From Candidatus Brocadiaceae bacterium (GTDB lineage: Bacteria > Planctomycetota > Brocadiia > SM23-32), in NCBI GenBank assembly GCA_003551785.1, contig PUNP01000894.1, forward strand, positions 1 through 7,846: a stretch of 7,846 nucleotides of DNA, read 5' to 3'. Below the pieces are notes generated by a model, which did not search any database, had not been told where the DNA came from, and worked only from the letters and a program-made list of their open reading frames with translations. Shown piece by piece: positions 1 to 4,662 of the stretch. Positions within the stretch are counted from its first letter, which is position 1. Each line of letters starts with the position of its first letter. Position numbers and translations under genes: made by a program.

Positions 1-308
1 AATAAAACAAGCTGTCCTACATTCTGAACCAGTGACATAAGGAAGAGTATAACTGCACCGGCAAACATCGAACGGCAAACCATGGCTTTGCGCCCGTATC
101 TGTCAGCAAGTATACCCCATAAAGGAGCCGATATACAAAAGCTTATCCCTGTTACACCTATCGCTATACCCGACCAAAATGCCTGCTGACCGGTATCAAA
201 CTCACCAAGTTCTGCGATAAAGAAAGGCATAAACGGTAAGGCAAATGAAAAGCCGAGGATCGCCAGTATCTGGGCGAGAAAAGCGAGCAAGAAAGTCTTT
301 TTCCACAT
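1..308 (-). CDS. MFS transporter, multidrug-efflux type (N-terminal fragment, runs off left edge)
   Basis: The reverse strand from 308 encodes 102 codons and is still open at position 1, so only the N-terminal quarter of a usual 400-residue transporter is visible. It starts MWKKTFLLAFLAQILAILGF. A first hydrophobic helix (about residues 5-28) is followed by a periplasmic loop and a second helix (about 47-66). Then comes the MFS signature between helices 2 and 3, here GILADRYGRKAMV, matching motif A (GxLaDrxGrk), and a third helix with SMFAGAVILFLMSLVQN. The spacing and motif resemble the DHA1 drug:proton antiporters of the MdtG type, but substrate cannot be read from this fragment. The start at 308 is supported by AGGGT at 318-322, 9 nt upstream, and by a sigma70-like promoter at 349-377. 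The gene is divergent from the CofE-like gene across 155 bp. Confidence 0.9.
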   Translation of the reverse strand, partial: MWKKTFLLAFLAQILAILGFSFALPFMPFFIAELGEFDTGQQAFWSGIAIGVTGISFCISAPLWGILADRYGRKAMVCRSMFAGAVILFLMSLVQNVGQLVL

Positions 309-348
309 ATATCAGCTACCCTATTCGATTGGAGTAAATTAACGAAGC

Positions 349-377
349 AATATAACGGATTGAGATAAAAATAGCAA
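349..377 (-). promoter_or_regulatory. Candidate sigma70-type promoter for the MFS gene
   Basis: On the reverse strand TTGCTA (372-377) and TATATT (349-354) are separated by exactly 17 bp. They match TTGACA at 4 of 6 positions and TATAAT at 5 of 6. The predicted start of transcription near 342 would give a leader of about 34 nt before the ATG at 308. This is pattern matching only. Confidence 0.45.
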
Positions 378-392
378 ACACTGAACTTGTTA

Positions 393-420
393 CTTGCTCT
401 TAAACCTGATTCTCTATACA
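393..420 (+). promoter_or_regulatory. Weak candidate promoter for the CofE-like gene
   Basis: TATACA at 415-420, followed by AT, resembles a -10 box. The best upstream match is CTTGCT at 393-398 with a 16-bp gap, a poor -35. A second AT-rich box, TTTATA at 431-436, lies closer to the gene. The divergent 309-463 region must contain a plus-strand promoter for this gene, but I cannot place it with certainty. Confidence 0.2.
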
Positions 421-447
421 ATCTTAGCTGTTTATACAAAAATTTTC

Positions 448-454
448 AGGAGGT
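448..454 (+). promoter_or_regulatory. Strong Shine-Dalgarno site of the CofE-like gene
   Basis: AGGAGGT lies 9 nt before the ATG at 464. It fixes that start codon and shows that the gene is read on the plus strand, against the overlapping minus-strand open frames. Confidence 0.85.
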
Positions 455-463
455 AAAATAATA

Positions 464-1642
464 ATGCTGCCGGAATATGTGGGACCATGTGCGTTAGGGA
501 TCAAGATGGGGCTTGTGCTGCGGGCCAGCGACCTGGCAGCTTCCGTTATTGAAGCACTCAGAGATGTTGAGTCTGATGGTTTATTATCAGACGGTGATGC
601 TGTTTGCATCACGGAATCTATAGTGGCCAGGGCGCAGGATAATTATGTCGGGATTGAGGAATTAGCTGAGAAGTTCCGCAGAAAACTTTCTATAGCCCGA
701 GACGGCCGGATAGGAGTGGTTTTTCCTATTATGAGCCGTAACAGATTCTCACCGGTTCTTGAAGCAATCGCTGCCGCCGTCCCGCAGGGAGAAGTTATCG
801 TCCAATTGTCTTATCCCGATGATGAGGTTGGTAATCAACTCATACCAGCTGAAGCCGCTGTGAAGCTTGAAAAAAAAATAGGGGATTGTATACTTCCTGC
901 GGACCTTGACCGCCGTTATCCCCACCCTCTGACAGGAGTCGACTATACTGAGCTATATCGCTCGTTGATTGAGAAGGCGGGAGCAAGTGCGCAAATCATT
1001 CTCTGCAATGACCCTGTCAGAATACTGGAATACGCCCCTGACGGCATTATAGCCGCCGACATACACACCAGAGAGCAGACCAGAGAAAAACTTCATCCCG
1101 TTCACGAAAATGTTATCACTTTGCAGGATGTCTGCAGTCAGCCGGATGAGGCCCATGCGTGGTCTGAATGGGGGCTTTTGGGCAGCAATATGGCCTCCGG
1201 CGGAAAGCTCAAACTGGCTCCTCACGATTGTAACGGTTTCGCCGCTAGCGTGCAGGAATGCGTAAAAGGTGAATTCAATAAAAATGTGGAAGTAATAATA
1301 TATGGTGACGGGGCCTATAAAGACCCCACCAGCGGGATATACGAGCTTGCCGATCCCTGCGCGGCCTTTGGGGCGACTTCCGGACTTAACAGAATGCTCA
1401 GAACAGGTATTAAGCTGAAATTGATGGTCGACATTTACCAGGAACAGGGAAAATCAGAAGAAGAAATACGGAACATCGTTGAGCGCGAAGCTATTAAGCG
1501 TCGGAAAGTTGATTCAATAGAGAGTGAGGGAACTACCCCCAGGCGAATGCAGGACTTACTGGCCAGTCTGGCCGACCTGGTAAGCGGTTCTGCTGATGCA
1601 GGCACACCGGTAGTGCTGGCCAAAGGCTTCCTGGATGTGTAA
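464..1642 (+). CDS. CofE-like protein (F420-0:gamma-glutamyl ligase family), long bacterial form
   Basis: This 392-residue soluble protein has the N-terminal pattern of the F420_ligase/CofE family. Residues 43-45 (DGD) are followed by TESIVARAQDNYV at 50-62, equivalent to the family's DGDilvvt.kivSkAeg segment. SRNRFS (91-96), QLSYPDDEVGN (114-124) and GDGAYKDP (281-288) look like further conserved blocks. Characterised archaeal CofE is about 250 residues and adds L-glutamate to F420-0 using GTP. This protein is about 140 residues longer and carries a charged helical C-terminus (about 325-365). I recall similarly long CofE-like proteins of unproven function in bacteria not known to make F420. 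The window contains no other F420 gene: coaX follows 130 bp downstream. The family assignment is fairly firm, and the substrate is unknown. An amide ligase acting on another acidic metabolite is possible. The start is set by AGGAGGT. No signal peptide or membrane segment is seen. Confidence 0.82.
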   Translation: MLPEYVGPCALGIKMGLVLRASDLAASVIEALRDVESDGLLSDGDAVCITESIVARAQDNYVGIEELAEKFRRKLSIARDGRIGVVFPIMSRNRFSPVLEAIAAAVPQGEVIVQLSYPDDEVGNQLIPAEAAVKLEKKIGDCILPADLDRRYPHPLTGVDYTELYRSLIEKAGASAQIILCNDPVRILEYAPDGIIAADIHTREQTREKLHPVHENVITLQDVCSQPDEAHAWSEWGLLGSNMASGGKLKLAPHDCNGFAASVQECVKGEFNKNVEVIIYGDGAYKDPTSGIYELADPCAAFGATSGLNRMLRTGIKLKLMVDIYQEQGKSEEEIRNIVEREAIKRRKVDSIESEGTTPRRMQDLLASLADLVSGSADAGTPVVLAKGFLDV

Positions 1643-1705
1643 CTATATCTATCAAATTTCACTACTTCCCCTATGTAACAGCACTTAAATCTGCCAAATA
1701 TTGTA

Positions 1706-1730
1706 AATTCTCAGAGAACTTTTATTTTTT
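1706..1730 (+). terminator. Weak candidate terminator after the CofE-like gene
   Basis: A short stem TTCT-CAG-AGAA (1708-1718), extendable across one mismatch, is followed directly by the T-rich run CTTTTATTTTTT up to 1730. The stem is AT-rich and probably weak. The location, 64 nt after the stop codon and before an independent-looking coaX promoter, is sensible. Confidence 0.3.
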
Positions 1731-1749
1731 AAGTAATTATCAGTCGCTT

Positions 1750-1776
1750 TTTGATGAGTCATATAATATTTGATGA
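1750..1776 (+). repeat. 8-bp direct repeat TTTGATGA flanking the coaX TATAAT box
   Basis: TTTGATGA occurs at 1750-1757 and again at 1769-1776, a 19-bp period, with the TATAAT box between them. The second copy includes the coaX start codon. It may be a regulator site or coincidence. No function is assigned. Confidence 0.4.
1762..1767 (+). promoter_or_regulatory. Perfect TATAAT box right before coaX (possible leaderless start)
   Basis: TATAAT at 1762-1767 ends 5 nt before the coaX ATG at 1773, so transcription starting 6-7 nt after the box would begin at or next to the start codon. No Shine-Dalgarno sequence precedes this ATG. No good -35 is present at 16-18 bp (17-bp candidate ATCAGT), which weakens the call. 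The box could also be chance in AT-rich DNA. Confidence 0.35.
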
Positions 1777-2552
1777 AATCACAAAAAGATACAAGGCAAA
1801 TAATTGGCATAGATGCAGGCAATAGCAGAATCAAGATTGCTTTGCTTAACTGTGGCAAAGTTGTGTATAATACTGCAATTGCTACGCATCCGGTTCATAC
1901 TTTGGCCAAAAGATTATCCGGTGTATTCGATGGTAAAAGTCCCAATATGGAGCCCATGGTATTGATTAGTTCCGTTTGTCAGGAAGCTGAAGAGCCGATA
2001 GTTGAATTTTTAAAATGTTACGGTTTTTCCTGGCATTTCTTATGCCATAAAGATATACCTTTACCTGTAGCTGATTCAATCAAACAAAAGGAAAAAATTG
2101 GGGTAGACAGGCTAATTTCTGCCTATGCAGGGGTAAAGGAATTTGGGGCGCCGTGTGTTATAGTAAGTGCGGGAACCGCCATAACCATTGATTTAGTCAA
2201 TGATCACGGCATATTTGCAGGTGGTGCTATTGCTCCGGGATTTGGCTTAGCTGCCCGAGCTTTGCATGAATTTACCAGCAGCTTGCCAATGATAAAACCT
2301 GATATACCTCCTGTGACGTGCGGGACTGATACCGAAACGGCTATAAAAAGCGGAATTTATAATTTTTGTAATGGTGGAGTGAAGAAATTGGCATATGAGT
2401 TTAGCTCTGAATGCCGGAATGATTCACACTTAATATTGACCGGCGGAGATGCTCACATGATTGAAACTTCTTTAAATAAAAATAACGACAACTTCCATCT
2501 TTATGAGCATTTATTATTTTGCGGAATATCGTATTTATATGATTTTCTTTAG
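1773..2552 (+). CDS. coaX: Type III pantothenate kinase
   Basis: This cytoplasmic enzyme phosphorylates pantothenate with ATP, the first step of coenzyme A synthesis. At 259 residues it has the normal family length and the ASKHA-fold motifs in order: the phosphate-1 loop DAGNSRIK (14-21), the GVDR motif (110-113) with the conserved Asp112, the phosphate-2 loop AGTAITID (133-140), GGAIAPGF (150-157) and the C-terminal LTGGDA adenosine motif. The residue before the second loop is Ser132, where many members carry Asp (DxGTA). As I recall, Ser also occurs there in some proteobacterial homologues, so activity is still expected. I chose ATG 1773 rather than the in-frame TTG at 1770 because it is the first ATG and keeps the normal N-terminus. 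No clear ribosome-binding site precedes either. The common partner birA is not next to it. The protein kinase gene follows after 68 bp, possibly co-transcribed. Confidence 0.95.
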   Translation: MKSQKDTRQIIGIDAGNSRIKIALLNCGKVVYNTAIATHPVHTLAKRLSGVFDGKSPNMEPMVLISSVCQEAEEPIVEFLKCYGFSWHFLCHKDIPLPVADSIKQKEKIGVDRLISAYAGVKEFGAPCVIVSAGTAITIDLVNDHGIFAGGAIAPGFGLAARALHEFTSSLPMIKPDIPPVTCGTDTETAIKSGIYNFCNGGVKKLAYEFSSECRNDSHLILTGGDAHMIETSLNKNNDNFHLYEHLLFCGISYLYDFL

Positions 2553-2579
2553 CATTTTGATCTTTCAGCTAAATTCGGA

Positions 2580-2590
2580 CCACAGAGTGG
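2580..2590 (+). repeat. Short inverted repeat CCAC-AGA-GTGG between coaX and the kinase gene
   Basis: A 4-bp stem with a 3-nt loop lies in the 68-bp gap. No T-run follows, so it is not a convincing terminator. A TAGAAT at 2599-2604 could be a -10 box for the kinase gene but lacks a recognisable -35. Confidence 0.2.
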
Positions 2591-2610
2591 CTGATAGTTA
2601 GAATATGTTT

Positions 2611-2614
2611 GGAG
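2611..2614 (+). promoter_or_regulatory. Ribosome-binding site that sets the kinase start
   Basis: GGAG lies 6 nt before ATG 2621. An in-frame TTG at 2609 would overlap this site and has none of its own, so the ATG is preferred. Confidence 0.7.
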
Positions 2615-2620
2615 TTTTTA

Positions 2621-3463
2621 ATGATTAACGCAGTTATTAACCATATTACCGGGCACACATACAAGAACAAATATCGAATTGGCAAGAAGGTTTTTGTGGG
2701 ATCTTTCGCAGAAGTCTTTAATGCCGAATCACGTAATGATGGAACGGAGGCTGTTGTGAAAGTGCTTACGGAAGCAGGTGAAAAAATCGCTTCTAAGCTT
2801 AAAAATGACCCGAAAAGCATGTGGGAGGGCGAAATTCTGCTGGCATTGAAGCACCCTAATATCGTGAAAGGTTATGATTGCAGCAGCGGAAAAAAGTTTT
2901 GGATTGCGATGGAAAAACTTGACTTCCCTTTAAACACTTACCTTAGCTGTAATTTTCATACTATGACTCTTCCACAAAAAGTGGAAATATTATATAATAT
3001 TGCTAAGGCTATACGGTATCTCCACAATAAGGGACTGGTTCATCGTGATATTGCAACTGATAATATCATGTTAAAGGACAACACAGCAAAATTAATTGAT
3101 TTCGGCATGACTGCCCCCCTCGGGTCTGATGTTATAAAAGGCAGGGTGGGAACGCCCAGCTATATGGCCCCCGAGATGATAAGAAGACGGGAATCCACCT
3201 CGAGCGGCGACATCTATTCCTTCGGAATGGTTATGTATGAATTAATTACGGGAGTCAAACCTTTCACCGGTGAGAGCAAGGAACAACGGATGACACAAGC
3301 GCTTAATATGGCCCCCCTCGCCCCATCGGTAATGGGAAGAGAATGCCCTAAAGACCTTGAAATGCTGATTATGGGATGCATTTCCAAAGACCCGTATCAG
3401 CGGCCCGGAAATGCACAAAAAGTCGTTAGAATTCTGGAAAATATAAGGGAACAGGAACAGTGA
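2621..3463 (+). CDS. Small soluble Hanks-type Ser/Thr protein kinase, with divergent motifs
   Basis: This 280-residue protein is almost entirely one eukaryotic-like kinase domain. The ATP-loop region is at 24-33 and the VAIK-type lysine is Lys47. The helix-C glutamate is probably Glu71, or Glu69. The catalytic loop HRDIATDN is at 141-148 (Asp143, Asn148) and DFG at 160-162. The activation segment ends GTPSYMAPE (177-185). DIYSFG is at 197-202 and the subdomain XI arginine is Arg261. All residues needed for phosphotransfer are present, so it is likely active. Two oddities stand out. The glycine-rich loop (FVGSFAEV) keeps only the middle glycine. The catalytic loop lacks the lysine two residues after the catalytic Asp that Ser/Thr kinases usually carry (HRDLKxxN), having Ala145 instead, as many tyrosine kinases do. 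There is no membrane segment, PASTA repeat or other sensor domain, unlike PknB-type receptors. A partner must therefore supply input. Substrates are unknown. The two-helix membrane protein gene lies 130 bp downstream on the same strand. Confidence 0.93.
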   Translation: MINAVINHITGHTYKNKYRIGKKVFVGSFAEVFNAESRNDGTEAVVKVLTEAGEKIASKLKNDPKSMWEGEILLALKHPNIVKGYDCSSGKKFWIAMEKLDFPLNTYLSCNFHTMTLPQKVEILYNIAKAIRYLHNKGLVHRDIATDNIMLKDNTAKLIDFGMTAPLGSDVIKGRVGTPSYMAPEMIRRRESTSSGDIYSFGMVMYELITGVKPFTGESKEQRMTQALNMAPLAPSVMGRECPKDLEMLIMGCISKDPYQRPGNAQKVVRILENIREQEQ

Positions 3464-3489
3464 TCGTTGGTCATCTTTCTATAACACCT

Positions 3490-3555
3490 CAGTGAATCAC
3501 CATGCTGCCACACCGGCACAGAACACGATGTGGTAATACGTATCCGGGTTCACTG
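3490..3555. repeat. Long-range inverted repeat in the kinase / small-protein gap
   Basis: CAGTGAA (3490-3496) pairs with TTCACTG (3549-3555). Inside, CCACA (3508-3512) pairs with TGTGG (3529-3533). Together they could fold as an interrupted 66-nt hairpin between the kinase stop and the small membrane protein. There is no T-run, so it is not a standard intrinsic terminator. It could be an RNA structure in a shared transcript or a two-site operator, or it may be chance. Confidence 0.35.
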
Positions 3556-3580
3556 GGATTTACGCTTTTCACATAATTTT

Positions 3581-3585
3581 GGGAG
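3581..3585 (+). promoter_or_regulatory. Ribosome-binding site of the small membrane protein
   Basis: GGGAG sits 8 nt before ATG 3594. It is good evidence that the 55-codon frame is translated, and that the start is ATG 3594 rather than the in-frame TTG at 3579. Confidence 0.65.
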
Positions 3586-3593
3586 CACAAGCA

Positions 3594-3761
3594 ATGAGAA
3601 AGAGAGTGATTGGACGTATAGTGACGTCGGTTTTGACGGTTGTCTTCGGAATATTATGTATTATTTATGCAATTCGCAGTGACGACCCGGGCTTGCGGGC
3701 TATTTCATGGGCTCTTCTCGCACTGACGGCTACGTCTTTTTTCCGATATTTTGAGGATTAA
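3594..3761 (+). CDS. Small two-helix membrane protein, unknown function
   Basis: The 55-residue product has a basic N-terminus (MRKRVIGR), a first hydrophobic helix at about 5-27, a short acidic loop RSDDPG (28-33) and a second helix at about 35-51, ending in RYFED. By the positive-inside rule the N-terminus would be cytoplasmic and the loop outside, forming a hairpin. Support for a real gene is a good GGGAG site at 8 nt, the clean hydrophobic pattern and the tight end: its TAA (3759-3761) overlaps the convergent MscS gene's TAA (3758-3760). I recognise no family. It lies downstream of the kinase gene on the same strand, so it may be a membrane partner of that kinase, but this is inference. 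It could also be a small unrelated inner-membrane protein. Confidence 0.62.
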   Translation: MRKRVIGRIVTSVLTVVFGILCIIYAIRSDDPGLRAISWALLALTATSFFRYFED

Positions 3762-4642
3762 TCCGCACTCCCCCGCTCCGGAGATACTAAAGTTCTCTCA
3801 ATGGAACTAAGCCCCGCACTTTTCTCCAGGAACAACTGCAAGTGCGGGAAAGGTATTTCGATCCCTGCTGCATCGAGTGCCTTCTTGCTTTTCTCAACGT
3901 ACTCCCATTGCATCGGGAATAAATCCCATGGGTCTTCTATCCAGAAACGCATCTCTAAATCTACACTGCTTCCGGAAAGTTCTTGGACAATGACTACGGG
4001 GCCCGGTTCCTTTAAAATTCGCTGATCATCTGTAATTGTGGAAAGCAAAGTCTCACGAGCATTGTCTATATCTTCTTTGTAAGCTATACCTACAGGTACT
4101 CTAACTCTAATTTTGTCGGTTAGCGTATAGTTAATTATACGCTCAGAAGCTATGTCCTTGTTAGGGGAGACGATAGTCTCATTATCAAAAGTTGTCAAGA
4201 CCGTCGTACGAAGCCTTACTTTCGCTACCTGGGCGTGAATATCACCGATCCTGACCCAATCTCCGGGTTCGAATGGACGATCTATTGCTAAGGTGATTCC
4301 AGAAATGATGTTTGTGATAGTATCCTGTGCGGCGAGAGAGACGGCAAGACCTGCGATACCAACACCGGTAACTAAAGCTGTAATATTGAAACCGAGTTGA
4401 TTCGCGATAGTCAACACAGCTAAAACAATCACACCATATTTTAGAAATCGTGTAAGCAAATCCTGAATGCCGACTGAGACGTTTGTTTTTTTGATAGCTT
4501 TTATCGCGATTTTTCTGACAATAATTAATAATACCCAGAAAAAGACTAACAACAGTAATGAAGCTATCAACTGAGGGATGTAATTAAGCACCTGGTTGAC
4601 TAATTCGGTCATTTGCAAATTTTCTTCTAACCACCTTAACAT
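3758..4642 (-). CDS. mscS: MscS-family small-conductance mechanosensitive channel
   Basis: The 294-residue product matches the length of E. coli MscS (286) and its layout. TM1 is at about 23-43 and TM2 at about 66-84. The pore-lining TM3 starts near 87 with the Gly/Ala-rich GVGIAGLAVSLAAQD (93-107), then NIISG (111-115). The DRPFEPGDWV motif (121-130) opens the cytoplasmic beta domain, and an alpha/beta C-terminal vestibule follows, with no extra domains. Such channels open under membrane tension and release small solutes during hypo-osmotic shock in the inner membrane. The start is ATG 4642, because AGGAGGT (4647-4653 on the reverse strand) precedes it by 4 nt. An upstream in-frame GTG at 4666 would overlap the lipoprotein's TGA but lies before that site. 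The gene follows the lipoprotein gene by 20 nt, so the two are very likely co-transcribed. Its end overlaps the convergent small gene in a shared TTAA. Confidence 0.95.
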   Translation of the reverse strand: MLRWLEENLQMTELVNQVLNYIPQLIASLLLLVFFWVLLIIVRKIAIKAIKKTNVSVGIQDLLTRFLKYGVIVLAVLTIANQLGFNITALVTGVGIAGLAVSLAAQDTITNIISGITLAIDRPFEPGDWVRIGDIHAQVAKVRLRTTVLTTFDNETIVSPNKDIASERIINYTLTDKIRVRVPVGIAYKEDIDNARETLLSTITDDQRILKEPGPVVIVQELSGSSVDLEMRFWIEDPWDLFPMQWEYVEKSKKALDAAGIEIPFPHLQLFLEKSAGLSSIERTLVSPERGSAD

Positions 4643-4646
4643 TTTT

Positions 4647-4653
4647 ACCTCCT
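4647..4653 (-). promoter_or_regulatory. Shine-Dalgarno site that decides the mscS start
   Basis: On the reverse strand AAGGAGGT lies 4 nt before ATG 4642, inside the 20-nt gap after the lipoprotein stop. Its position rules against the GTG at 4666 as the main start. Confidence 0.85.
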
Positions 4654-4662
4654 TTTTTATTA

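Noticed and set aside
953..1225. Minus-strand open frame of 90 codons
   Set aside because: It lies fully inside the well-supported CofE-like gene, has no ribosome-binding site evidence and no recognisable protein pattern. The same applies to the minus-strand frames at 164-439, 424-612, 1435-1662 and 2569-2820.
1750..1776. TGATGA repeats as C/D-box RNA elements
   Set aside because: C/D-box guide RNAs are archaeal or eukaryotic. No paired CUGA boxes or terminal stem are visible and all genes here are bacterial.
2166..2171. Ser132 in CoaX as a sign of an inactive pantothenate kinase
   Set aside because: Many members have Asp there, but as I recall Ser also occurs in some bacterial type III enzymes, and all other motifs including Asp14 and Asp112 are intact.
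3490..3555. Inverted repeat as an integron attC site or a tRNA
   Set aside because: No GTTRRRY/RYYYAAC core sites are present. The GGTTCACTGGG stretch resembles a T-loop only superficially and no acceptor or anticodon stems can be formed.
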